This document shows, in pieces, positions 7,819 through 14,917 of a DNA stretch of 26,247 bases. The first letter of the stretch is position 1. Each line of letters opens with the position of its first letter. The stretch lies in assembly GCF_000718015.1 (NCBI RefSeq), contig NZ_JODY01000053.1, positions 1 to 26,247 of the forward strand, in the 5' to 3' direction. Source of the stretch: Streptomyces catenulae (GTDB taxonomy: Bacteria > Actinomycetota > Actinomycetes > Streptomycetales > Streptomycetaceae). The notes beneath the pieces were generated by a model. The model saw only the letters and a list, made by a program, of their open reading frames with translations, was not told the origin of the DNA and ran no database searches. A program made the translations under genes and the position numbers.

Positions 7819-7873
7819 GTTGACGGCGGCCTTGGACATTGTTCGCGACACCGGAGCCGTCGAAGGGCACACC

Positions 7874-9298
7874 GTGCGCAGTCGTCTTTCCCCGTCCCCC
7901 CGCCTGTCCCCCCACCGGTCTCGGCGCCGGATCCCGCTCGTCCTCGGCGCGGCCCTCGGCCTCACCGCCGCGGGGCTGGGCGGTCCCGCGCTCGCCGCCG
8001 CCTCCGGCGGACCGGACATCTCCCTGTCGGCCGGATATCTCTCCGGCGCGGTGGACGCCACCGGCGACCCGTCGGTGACCGTCAAACTGTCCGGCGGCGA
8101 CGCCTCGGCACTGAAGGTGTCGGTGCGCTCCAGCTCCGACACCTCCGTCGCCCGCACCGGCGACGTGCACGTCAGCGGCGACGGCGCCACCCGGAAGCTC
8201 ACCGTCACCGCCCGCGGCGTCGGCTACACCGACCTGAAGATCGAAGTCACCGACGGCGACGGCGGCTCGGACACCGCCACGCTCCACTACGCCGCCTCCG
8301 CCGCCGTCCAACGCGCCGCGGACACCCGCTACTTCACCGGCTCCAGCGACGCCTCGGCCGCCGTGGACGTCGGCGGCGGCTATGTCGTCGTCGCCGACGA
8401 CGAGACGAACGTGCTGCGCCTGTACGACCGCCGGACCGGCGGCGCCCCCGTCAAGACCTGGGACTTCAGCGACAAGCTGGGCGTCTCCAAGGAGATCGAC
8501 ATGGAGGCGGCGGCCCGCACCGGCGACACGATCTACTGGACCGGCTCGCTCGGCAACAGCAAGAAGGGCAAGATCCAGCCCGACCGCTCCACCGTCTTCA
8601 CCACCGAGGTCCACGGCTCCGGCGCCGACACCGAACTCACCCTCGGCGGCTCGTACAAGAAGCTCCGCGACGACCTGGTGGCCTGGGACGAGAAGCACGA
8701 CGACAGGTACGGCTTCGCCGCCGGTACGGCCGAGGGCCAGGTGCCCAAGCAGATCGACGGGTTCAACGTGGAGGGCCTGGAGTTCGCACCCGGCTCCAGC
8801 AGCACCGCGTACATCGGCTTCCGCGCGCCGCTGGTCCCGCCGAAGAAGGGCGGCAAGGCGCTCCTGGTGCCGGTCACCAACTTCGACAAGGTCGTCGCGG
8901 ACGGCGCCCACGCCACCGTCGGCACCCCCGTCGAACTGGACCTCGGCGGTCTCTCCATCCGCGACATCCGCAAGAACGCCGCCGACCAGTACCTGATCGT
9001 CGCCGGTTCCTGGTCCGCCGAGGACAACAGCGCCCCGTACGCCCTCTACACCTGGGACGGCGTCCCCGGCCACACCCCGGTCAAGTCGCAGGACCTGCCG
9101 ACGAAGGACCCCGGCGGCTGGGAAGCCGTGGTGGACGTCCCCGACCTCACCGCCCCGGACGCCCGCGCCCAACTGATCACCGACGACGGCTCCGCCGACC
9201 TCTACGGCGACGGCACCGAGGCCAAGGACCTCCCGCACGACGAGTGGAAGAAGTCCCGCGCGACCTGGTTCCCGGTGGGCCCGAAGGCCGACCGGTAG
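7874..9298 (+). CDS. secreted protein with DUF3616-like beta-propeller region
   Basis: This 474-residue protein has an export signal (basic start with R-R-R at about 16-18, then a hydrophobic Leu/Ala/Gly stretch, cleavage near A-L-A-A at about 37-40). Residues 45-135 look like an Ig-like/Big beta-sandwich (repeated V-T-V-K-L-S, K-L-T-V-T-A-R strands, G-D-G-G-S-D-T-A). Residues 145-470 have the repeating strand pattern of a propeller; D-G-F-N-V-E-G-L-E-F followed by A-Y-I-G-F-R-A-P is typical of DUF3616 and related phytase-like esterase domains. I infer an extracellular or wall-associated role, with no known substrate. Start: GTG at 7874 with GAAGGG six bases upstream; an in-frame upstream ATG at 7721 has no ribosome site. 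The PHO-box-like array upstream would place it under phosphate control. A strong hairpin follows the stop. Confidence 0.82.
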   Translation: MRSRLSPSPRLSPHRSRRRIPLVLGAALGLTAAGLGGPALAAASGGPDISLSAGYLSGAVDATGDPSVTVKLSGGDASALKVSVRSSSDTSVARTGDVHVSGDGATRKLTVTARGVGYTDLKIEVTDGDGGSDTATLHYAASAAVQRAADTRYFTGSSDASAAVDVGGGYVVVADDETNVLRLYDRRTGGAPVKTWDFSDKLGVSKEIDMEAAARTGDTIYWTGSLGNSKKGKIQPDRSTVFTTEVHGSGADTELTLGGSYKKLRDDLVAWDEKHDDRYGFAAGTAEGQVPKQIDGFNVEGLEFAPGSSSTAYIGFRAPLVPPKKGGKALLVPVTNFDKVVADGAHATVGTPVELDLGGLSIRDIRKNAADQYLIVAGSWSAEDNSAPYALYTWDGVPGHTPVKSQDLPTKDPGGWEAVVDVPDLTAPDARAQLITDDGSADLYGDGTEAKDLPHDEWKKSRATWFPVGPKADR

Positions 9299-9306
9299 GC
9301 GACCAG

Positions 9307-9344
9307 GGGGCGGCACCCGGTACGTACGGACCGGGTGCCGCCCC
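9307..9344 (+). terminator. strong hairpin terminator
   Basis: A perfect 15-bp stem (9307-9321 with 9330-9344) around an 8-base loop starts eight bases after the stop of the secreted DUF3616-like gene. It has no U-tract. It separates this gene from the membrane-protein gene that follows. Confidence 0.8.
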
Positions 9345-9374
9345 TCTCCTTGCGGCGGGTCTCCTTGCGGCGGG
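9345..9374 (+). repeat. perfect tandem duplication of 15 bp
   Basis: TCTCCTTGCGGCGGG is present twice head to tail (9345-9359 and 9360-9374) in the spacer between terminator and next gene. It is likely replication slippage. Confidence 0.85.
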
Positions 9375-9460
9375 CCCCGCCCGGCCGCCCGGGGCGCCCC
9401 GCCGGGAACCGCACACGGGCCGCACCGCGTCGCTCCTCCGGGACAGCCGAAGGGACGCCC

Positions 9461-10391
9461 ATGACCGTCAACACACCTCCGCCACCCGGGAGTTCACCGC
9501 AGTCGCACCTCCCGCTGTGGAGACGGCTGCGCGAGGACGAGTGGCCGCCGCTGACCGAGGTGCTGCAGGGGCGGCAGGGACAGACCTCCCCCGGAGTGCT
9601 GCTGGTGCTGCTCCTCCCCTGCCTGTGGTGGCTGACCGTCCCGCTGGCGGTCATCTACCAACTGGCCCGCACGGCCCGGCGGGTGGCGCGGCGGCTCTTC
9701 CCCTCACACCCGGAGGGGAACATCCAGGATCCCGAGGTGATCCGGGTACAGCGGATACGGGCCTGGGTGGCCCTCGCCCTGTCGGGGGCGCTGCTCGCCG
9801 CGTTCGGCGACTGGCACGACGTGGCTGACGCGCAGCAGCAGTTCAACCAACGGCTGTTGCTCGCGCCCTGGCTGGCGCTGCCGAGCGCGGCGCTGGTGGT
9901 GGCGCTGCTCTTCTGGGTGGCCGGGCCCGAGGCGCGCCGGACCATGCGGACACGGCTGTGGCCGGCCGGCCGGTCGGCCCTGTGGTACTTCGGCGCCTGG
10001 ATCCTGGTGCCGCTGCTGTTCATGGCCGCGTTCCAGGTGATGTCGCTGGCGCCCCACCGTACCGAGGGGCTGGCCCAGACGCTGCTCCTGCTGATCGTGC
10101 TGTTCGCGCTCTGGACGCCGTTCTGGTGGGTGGTCTTCTTCCTCGTCTTCGCCTCGGGCCCGGCACTGCGCCACGCCTTCAACCTCTCCACCCTGCACGC
10201 CGCCCTCCCCGCCCTGGTCACCTCGGTCCTGGTCTGGGTGTTCGCCGCCGTCAGCCTCACCTCGGGCGACCTGCCACCGGGCCCCCCTCGCGGTCTGCGC
10301 CCTCCTCGGCGGCCCGGTGTCGGTGACCGGGGTCGCCTGGTGGGAGATCCACCGCCTACGCCGACGGCACGGGGTGCGGTGGCGCGGCTGA
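9461..10391 (+). pseudogene. polytopic membrane protein, frameshifted near its C-terminus
   Basis: This is a membrane protein of unknown family. The frame from ATG 9461 (AGGGA six bases upstream) encodes a soluble head with R-R-L-R-E-D-E-W-P-P-L-T (about 17-28) and then about five or six hydrophobic segments (about residues 45-65, 100-120, 135-155, 170-190, 205-230, 245-265). After S-G-D-L-P-P-G the frame turns into Arg/Pro-rich nonsense running past 10600. Reading one base later from 10287 instead gives L-A-V-C-A-L-L-G-G-P-V-S-V-T-G-V-A-W-W-E-I-H-R-L, a good last transmembrane helix with a basic tail, ending at TGA 10389-10391. The shift coincides with a run of six C (10282-10287); five C would restore a 309-residue protein. 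Either a real slippage mutation or a base-call error is possible. Confidence 0.75.
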
Positions 10392-10428
10392 CACCACGGG
10401 GCGGCCGCTCGCGGCAACGCCCCCGCCG

Positions 10429-10797
10429 TCACCCACCCCCGTTGACCCGCCGCAACTCCCGCCGATACCCCAACGACTTCACCAACGACCGCACCCCGAA
10501 AGCGACCAGCCCGACCCCCACAACCGCCCCGACGGCAGCGGCGACGGCGTTGCTCTTCCCGCAACCGACAGCGAAGAGGAGGAGCGCCGAACCGAAGATC
10601 AGGCACTGGACGAAGGTCCCGGTGCTGTTGTGGATACGAGCGCTCAGCACACGCTGAGTGTGGTTGAGGCCGGAAGGGAGCACCTTGTACGGATCATCGC
10701 TGTACCCCCAGCCCATACGTATCCGCGGCGTCGGCTCCTCGGACAACTCATCGGACGGCTGACACGGCCCCTGCCCGTTCCCGTACTGCGTCGGCTC
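10429..10797 (-). CDS. small membrane protein, unknown function
   Basis: This 122-residue protein is not recognised. The N-terminal half is hydrophilic (M-G-W-G-Y-S-D-D-P-Y-K near 28-38). The C-terminal half has two closely spaced hydrophobic stretches, about residues 60-77 (F-V-Q-C-L-I-F-G-S-A-L-L-L-F) and about 84-103 (A-V-A-A-A-V-G-A-V-V-G-V). These should form a hairpin in the membrane, followed by a basic tail (Y-R-R-E-L-R-R). Start: GTG at 10797 with GGGGGAG seven bases upstream; an in-frame GTG at 10845 has a poorer ribosome site. It is the first gene of the less GC-rich accessory patch and overlaps the out-of-frame tail of the frameshifted membrane gene on the other strand. Confidence 0.6.
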   Translation of the reverse strand, partial: EPTQYGNGQGPCQPSDELSEEPTPRIRMGWGYSDDPYKVLPSGLNHTQRVLSARIHNSTGTFVQCLIFGSALLLFAVGCGKSNAVAAAVGAVVGVGLVAFGVRSLVKSLGYRRELRRVNGGG

Positions 10798-11082
10798 CAC
10801 GGCCCGTCTCCCCCGGTCTCGGATGTCCGACGGGGAGTGTGGCACACCGGGACCACCACACCCCGAAGGGCCCCGTTGATGTACGCGGCCATGTCGCTCA
10901 CGACAAAGTCGACCGCTTCCGAACCGGCGGTCACATCGCCATGGCCGAGCCCCTGGCGAACGGCGTCCTGCACACCATCGAGGGCAACGTGAGCCCTACC
11001 GTCCGGCGCCGGACACCACGAGCGCTTCACCGGGCCCCACCCCTGGAGGGGGAAGGGCCCGGACTGCGGCACGGTTGACGGC

Positions 11083-11436
11083 TCAGGAAAGGCGGTTTCC
11101 CATCTTCGCCGACTTCCGGTTATAACTTTTGGTGTCCCACCACTCTTCCAGCAAGCTTCGCACCATGTGAACAAATTGCTGGAGTCGCGCAGGATCCGGA
11201 TTGGATGAGTTGAGCACGTCCAGAAAGGATTTATCCGACCAAGGTAGAGTGAACTCCCAAGCCTCGTCCAGATGCCCTTTCCTCTTGACGATGAGATGGT
11301 ACGTCAAGGTCACATTTCGATCCGGTCGCTGATCGACCGTAAGTTGAGCGACCTGGAATCTGATTGCTCCGTCACCAGTGGTGTAAGAGCGGGCCAGTGC
11401 CTGCTCGGCCGGAGTTTGATCCCCCATACGCGCCAT
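11083..11436 (-). CDS. hypothetical cytosolic protein, candidate immunity partner
   Basis: This 117-residue soluble protein has no signal or membrane segment and is not recognised. The middle has alternating strands (I-R-F-Q-V-A-Q-L-T-V, N-V-T-L-T-Y-H-L-I-V) followed by K-R-K-G, a Trp/acid-rich stretch (D-E-A-W-E-F-T-L-P-W-S-D) and a helix (L-Q-Q-F-V-H-M-V-R-S-L-L-E-E-W-W). An alpha/beta fold of immunity-protein size is plausible. It is encoded 37 bases after the stop of a secreted basic protein on the same strand, with a hairpin spanning that stop codon. GC is only about 52% by count over 11101-11280, against well over 70% in flanking core genes, which points to recent acquisition. Start is uncertain: ATG 11436, ATG 11427 or TTG 11451. 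The role as immunity protein is inferred from gene order alone. Confidence 0.65.
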   Translation of the reverse strand: MARMGDQTPAEQALARSYTTGDGAIRFQVAQLTVDQRPDRNVTLTYHLIVKRKGHLDEAWEFTLPWSDKSFLDVLNSSNPDPARLQQFVHMVRSLLEEWWDTKSYNRKSAKMGNRLS

Positions 11437-11453
11437 AGCCCCTCGTCGCAAGC

Positions 11454-11480
11454 GTGCTAGTCCCGCTTCGAGGCTAGCAC
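11454..11480 (-). other. hairpin spanning the stop of the secreted-protein gene
   Basis: GTGCTAG (11454-11460) pairs with CTAGCAC (11474-11480) around a 13-base loop. The stem contains the TAG stop codon of the secreted protein. It lies between the two genes of the pair and could attenuate or protect the message. Confidence 0.45.
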
Positions 11481-11932
11481 TTGGTTGCGGCGAATGTGGT
11501 GACCCTGTACGCGGTCAGGAGGTCCCCGGCGCCGGCCGGAGTGCCGATGATGGTGCGGAATTTCTCGTAACTCGGGCAGGACTGAGTGTAGATGGAGAAT
11601 CCGCCGCGGCCGTTGGGAGCACCAGACCAGATGGCTGTGGAGATGTTCTTGTCCATCGTCTTGTTCCAGCCGTGACGCGCCTTGATGTGCTTCCAGCCCC
11701 AGGTCTTGGTGCCACAGCGCAGTGTGTAGCGCGCAGGCCCCCGATAGTAGTTCCGAACGACGTAGTTCCGGTTGTGGTGCTTGCAGGTTGCGTCGATGCT
11801 GTTGACCGCGACTCCACTCACGTGGACGGAAGGAGCGGCAGCAGCAGAACTTGCTGTTGGGATCACCAGTGCCGACATGCAGGCGGCAGCCGCAGCTGTC
11901 ATCTTGAACATGCGGGACACGTTGTTGCGCAT
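11474..11932 (-). CDS. small secreted basic protein, possible RNase-like toxin
   Basis: This is a 152-residue exported protein. Residues 1-34 are a Sec signal peptide (M-R-N-N-V-S-R-M-F-K, then an Ala/Met-rich core, cleavage near A-S-S-A). The mature part is about 118 residues, with 17 Lys/Arg against 4 Asp/Glu, and has four Cys (two possible disulfides). Its centre reads W-G-W-K-H-I-K-A-R-H-G-W, a Lys-His-x-x-x-x-His arrangement also seen in barnase/EndoU/colicin E5-like (BECR) nuclease toxins. A Gly-rich segment (A-P-N-G-R-G-G-F-S-I-Y) follows. The length and charge resemble secreted microbial RNases. The assignment is inference; the family is not certain. Start: ATG 11932 with AGGGGG five bases upstream; the frame is open to 12169, but that extension has no signal-like start. 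The following gene could supply immunity. Confidence 0.7.
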   Translation of the reverse strand: MRNNVSRMFKMTAAAAACMSALVIPTASSAAAAPSVHVSGVAVNSIDATCKHHNRNYVVRNYYRGPARYTLRCGTKTWGWKHIKARHGWNKTMDKNISTAIWSGAPNGRGGFSIYTQSCPSYEKFRTIIGTPAGAGDLLTAYRVTTFAATKC

Positions 11933-12149
11933 AAGTTCCCCCTGAACTTCTTCCCCGTGGTACTCGGCATTGGCCTGGTCGCGGCCTCCACCGAGTTGCG
12001 ATTGGTACTTCACCACAGCCCCCCGGGCCTCGGCAACCGGTTTTGAGAATCGAGCTTCAACCCATGCAGACCAGACACTTTGGCCAGCAGGGCTCACCCG
12101 ACGCCACCCTTCGAGCGTCTTGGTCCACAGAGAACAGAAGAGACAGGAG

Positions 12150-12426
12150 TTGCGCGAATACCCCGTCATCGTCCGCGATGATCGCCTCGCTCCTGTAGGG
12201 CAGGTCGACGACTACATCGAATTCAATGGCATGCTGCGGTTCTGTGACACCGGCACATGGACATTAAAGATCAACGTTTTCCGGCCCCATTCACCCTTTT
12301 CACACCGGACAGCGGTGACTGGCCGTACGGCCGATCGGTGACCAAGGAACCGAGCAGCCCACCAACGTCTTCGGGGAGATCACATCCCTGTGGCGCAAGG
12401 TGAATCAGCTCAGCACCAGAATGTGA
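12150..12426 (+). pseudogene. siphophage Gp37-like tail gene remnant
   Basis: The frame from 12150 (TTG in place of a normal start, with AGGAG abutting it) encodes R-E-Y-P-V-I-V-R-D-D-R-L-A-P-V-G-Q-V-D-D-Y, then R-F-C-D-T-G-T-W-T-L-K-I. This is the N-terminal pattern of the Siphovirus ReqiPepy6 Gp37-like family (V-R-D, D-D-Y, R-F-N-D-x-G-x-W). Family members run to several hundred residues, but here the frame ends at 12341 after about 63 codons. In the next frame, 12319-12426 reads T-N-V-F-G-E-I-T-S-L-W-R-K-V-N-Q-L, which looks like a phage-protein C-terminus. The gene has therefore lost most of its middle and carries a shift. It is a dead prophage fragment, also relatively AT-rich. Confidence 0.6.
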
Positions 12427-12892
12427 CGACCATTGCCCATACCCGCGCCGTACGACGACAGACCTGATGGGGAAACCCCGTCGCCGACGCCGAGCACGAG
12501 AGGTCGGCGGCCAGCCCTGGCGAGGCCGTGCAGGATGGCCGCGAGGGTGAGGCCTGATCCGACTGGGACCACGATCCGGCGGGCACGGGCCGGAAGTTGT
12601 GCTGTTTGTTCGACCACCTGCGCCAAGTATGTCGGTGTTCCATGCCGTACGGCATGGAAGCCCAGTCGTGGTCGAAGTGCCGCTCGGCGTCGGCGCGACA
12701 GCGGGCGCGGATCACGGAGAGGCGGCCGGGCCGATGCCGGAGCACCATGGCGTCGGCCGCCGCGGCGAGAGCGGTCTCGGCGGTGTCGTGGCCCCAGCCG
12801 GTGTGCAGGCGAGCCGGGATTCCGAGGGCGCGGGCGACGAGGGCGGTGACTGCCGGGGTGGAGAGACGTCTGGGGAGCGCAGCGCGGCCCAT
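12405..12892 (-). pseudogene. truncated, frameshifted PLP-dependent enzyme (ACC deaminase-like fold)
   Basis: On the minus strand from 12892, one frame reads T-A-L-V-A-R-A-L-G-I-P-A-R-L-H-T-G, then H-R-P-G-R-L-S-V-I-R-A-R-C and S-M-P-Y-G-M-E. After a shift at about 12637-12640, another frame continues T-P-T-Y-L-A-Q-V-V-E-Q-T-A, then V-V-P-V-G-S-G-L-T-L-A-A-I-L-H-G-L, ending at 12405. Joined, this is the C-terminal half of a fold-type II PLP enzyme (the V-P-V-G-S-G loop binds the cofactor phosphate), of the kind found in phage and accessory loci of actinobacteria. The N-terminal lobe with the catalytic Lys is missing, one base is lost at the shift, and the C-terminus looks degraded. The gene cannot make an active enzyme. 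Its right end lies next to the rnpB terminator. Confidence 0.6.
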
Positions 12893-12907
12893 TCTCCCCA
12901 GCTACTC

Positions 12908-12924
12908 CCCACGACCGTCGTGGG
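12908..12924. other. 17-bp palindrome beside rnpB terminator
   Basis: CCCACGAC-C-GTCGTGGG is a perfect inverted repeat around one central base. It lies between the PLP pseudogene and the rnpB terminator. It may be a residual terminator or recombination site; there is no proof of either. Confidence 0.35.
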
Positions 12925-12929
12925 CCATG

Positions 12930-12966
12930 AAAAACCGCCCTCCCCCGCAGGTCAGGGGGTGGGCGG
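12930..12966 (-). terminator. rho-independent terminator of rnpB
   Basis: On the minus strand CCGCCC-A-CCCCC pairs with GGGGG-A-GGGCGG around an 8-base loop, followed by five U. This is a classical intrinsic terminator exactly at the 3' end of the RNase P RNA. Confidence 0.9.
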
Positions 12967-13372
12967 CGGACGAGACCGGCCTGTACGCCGGGTTCTGTCT
13001 CCCCCGGTCCTTGCGGGCCGAGGGGAGGCGGCCATCCATCTAGGGCTGCCGTTGCCGACAGCCTCGTGCGGTCTACCCGCGGACTCGGGCGAGCAGCCCT
13101 CGGTCGTCCGCGCAGGAGCGCCGGGCGCTCCCTCTTGACCTTGCTCCGGGTGGGGTTTACCGAGCCCTCCGAGTCACCTCGGAGGCTGGTGGTCTCTTAC
13201 ACCACCGTTTCACCCTTACCGGTGCCTTGCGGCTCCGGCGGTCTGTTCTCTGTGGCACTGTCCCGCGGGTCACCCCGGGTGGGCGTTACCCACCACCCTG
13301 CCCTGTGGAGCCCGGACGTTCCTCGGGAGGGTCCGAAGATCCTCACGCGGCCGCCCGGCCGGCTCGTCCGCC
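12965..13372 (-). ncRNA. rnpB: RNase P RNA (class A)
   Basis: This is the catalytic RNA of RNase P, about 408 nt, which removes the 5' leader of tRNA precursors. On the minus strand the P4 5' strand and its neighbours are clear: GAGGAACGTCCGGGCTCC followed by ACAGGGCAGGGTGGTGGG. The 3' conserved block ACAGAACCCGGCGTACAGGC is also present. The 5' end (GGCGGACGAG-CCGGCC) pairs with the 3' end (GGCCGG-T-CTCGTCCGCC) to close P1. The GC-rich P-helices and GNRA-type loops (such as GCAA in GCCGCAAGGC) fit the actinobacterial class. End points are set by P1 and could move by a few bases. It has its own promoter and an intrinsic terminator. Confidence 0.97.
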
Positions 13373-13381
13373 GTGGTGACC

Positions 13382-13409
13382 ATGCTACCCGGCCGGAACC
13401 GGCGGTCAG
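13382..13409 (-). promoter_or_regulatory. rnpB promoter
   Basis: On the minus strand CTGACC (-35, 13404-13409) and TAGCAT (-10, 13382-13387) are separated by 16 bases. The RNA would begin 7-9 bases later. The -35 overlaps the stop codon region of the upstream RNB ribonuclease gene. Confidence 0.65.
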
Positions 13410-14917
13410 GCCGGGGTGAAGCGGACGGGGTCGGTGCCCGGTTCGGCGGCGGTGAGGCGGACGCGGAGGGCGTCGCCGGGGCGCGGGGCGGGGGCGTCGG
13501 GCGGGACGGTGAGGTGGCCGGAGACGGCGGGGCTGCGGAGGTGGACGGTGGCTCCGGCGGAGGCGTCGGGGTCGGGGGCGGGCGCGGTGTCCGGGGCGGT
13601 CTCCGTGACGACCGCGTCGAAGGTCTCGCCGATCCGGTCGCGCAGCAGGGCCGCCGCGGCGAGGGCGACGCACTCCCGCTCGGCGTCGTCGGCGCGGCGG
13701 GTGCCGAGCGCCATGGTGGCGGGCAGGCCGGTCAGGACGGAGCGGGCCCAGGGCGGCGGGGCGATACCGGCCGAGGCGGCCAGGCAGAGTTCGGAGGTGT
13801 AGCGGTCGACGAGGCGGCTCAGCGGGGCGGTGGCGTGGGCGTAGGGCAGGGCGACGGCGGCGTGCACCGCGGCGGTCGGGGGCGGCGGGCGGCCGTCGAA
13901 GGCGAGGTAGTCGCCGCCGCGCAGCACGGTGGCGCACTCCTGGAGGAACGCGGCGTGCGAGGCGCGGTGCGGGTCGAGGCCGCGGACGAGCGCCGCGTAC
14001 GACGTATGGTGCGGCCAGTCGACCCCGAGGGCGTCGGCGGTGTGGCGCAGGCGGGCGACGGCGCCGTGCGGGGCGGTGGGCAGGGTGCGCAGGATGCCGG
14101 TACCGGCGGCGAGCATCAGGTCGGCGGCGGCCACCCCGATGAGCCGGTCGAGTTGGGCGGCGAACCGTTCGACGGGCAGCGGGGCGCGGTAGGTGAGGGC
14201 GTAGTGGCCGTCGTGGGCGGTGAGGCGGGCTTCGGGGACGTACAGGGAGGCGCCGCCGCGGGCGCGTTCGCGGGCCTCGCGCAGCAGTCCGGTCTCGCGG
14301 AGCAGGGTGAGGGGTTCCTCGGCGGTGCCGTCGTCGAGGATGCGCTGGACGGCGGGGTGGTCGAGGCGGGCGCGGGAGCGGACCCGGGCGCGGCGGACGG
14401 AGGCGGTGTGCAGGGCGCCGTCCGCGTCGAGGTCGAGCTGCCACAGGACGGCCGGGCGGTCCTCGTCGGGCAGGAGTCCGGCGGCCCGCTCGCTGAGGGC
14501 GTACGGGTGGAGGGGGACGCGTTCGTCGGGGAAGTGGAGGGTGGTGACGCGGTGGTGGGCCTCGGCGTCGAGGGCGCCGCCGGGGGTGACGAAGGAGGCG
14601 ACGTCGGCGACGGCGTAGTGGAGGCGGAAGCCGCGTCCGGCGGGGCGGCGGGCGAGGAAGAGCGCGCGGTCGAGGTCGGGGGCGCCGGGCGGTCCGAGGG
14701 TGAAGAGCGGCAGATCGGTGGCGTCGGCGAGGCTGTGGGCGGTGGCGACGTCGCCGGTGGGGGTGGGGATGCGCGGGGCGAGGGCCGCGCTGTCGGCCTC
14801 GGCCTGGGCGGTGGGCGGGAAGTGTTCGGGGATCTCCAGCCGCCAGCGCAGTCCGCGCAGTGCGGCGCGCAGCGGGTCCTGCGCGGCGTCGGTCACGTGG
14901 AGGGGACGGCGGGGCAT
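13406..14917 (-). CDS. RNB domain (RNase II/R-like) ribonuclease
   Basis: This is a 503-residue cytosolic protein of the RNase II/RNR family, which degrades RNA 3'-5'. The RNB domain starts near residue 60. The catalytic segment reads T-L-G-P-P-G-A-P-D-L-D-R-A-L (73-86), followed by Y-A-V-A-D-V-A-S-F-V-T-P-G-G (about 99-112), P-L-H-P-Y-A-L-S-E-R-A-A-G-L-L-P-D (about 138-154) and Y-A-H-A-T-A-P-L-S-R-L-V-D-R-Y (about 359-373, RNB core). There are no obvious N-terminal cold-shock domains, and the last about 70 residues may be an S1-like barrel. Family members normally have D-P-P-G-x-x-D-L-D-Q; here the first Asp is Gly75. D81 and D83 remain. Start: ATG 14917, weak ribosome site; the frame is open to 15325 but that part is spacer-like. 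It is divergent from yaaA. Confidence 0.88.
   Translation of the reverse strand: MPRRPLHVTDAAQDPLRAALRGLRWRLEIPEHFPPTAQAEADSAALAPRIPTPTGDVATAHSLADATDLPLFTLGPPGAPDLDRALFLARRPAGRGFRLHYAVADVASFVTPGGALDAEAHHRVTTLHFPDERVPLHPYALSERAAGLLPDEDRPAVLWQLDLDADGALHTASVRRARVRSRARLDHPAVQRILDDGTAEEPLTLLRETGLLREARERARGGASLYVPEARLTAHDGHYALTYRAPLPVERFAAQLDRLIGVAAADLMLAAGTGILRTLPTAPHGAVARLRHTADALGVDWPHHTSYAALVRGLDPHRASHAAFLQECATVLRGGDYLAFDGRPPPPTAAVHAAVALPYAHATAPLSRLVDRYTSELCLAASAGIAPPPWARSVLTGLPATMALGTRRADDAERECVALAAAALLRDRIGETFDAVVTETAPDTAPAPDPDASAGATVHLRSPAVSGHLTVPPDAPAPRPGDALRVRLTAAEPGTDPVRFTPA

Noticed and set aside
11970..12149. Plus-strand frame upstream of the phage fragment as part of that gene
   Set aside because: It shows no phage-like sequence before 12150 and overlaps the leader of the secreted-protein gene on the other strand.
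11933..12169. Eighty-residue N-terminal extension of the secreted protein
   Set aside because: It would bury the signal peptide. The ATG at 11932 has a strong ribosome site directly before it.
12996..13400. Protein-coding frames across the RNase P RNA region
   Set aside because: The conserved P1, P4 and 3' blocks with promoter and terminator identify rnpB. The frames are incidental.
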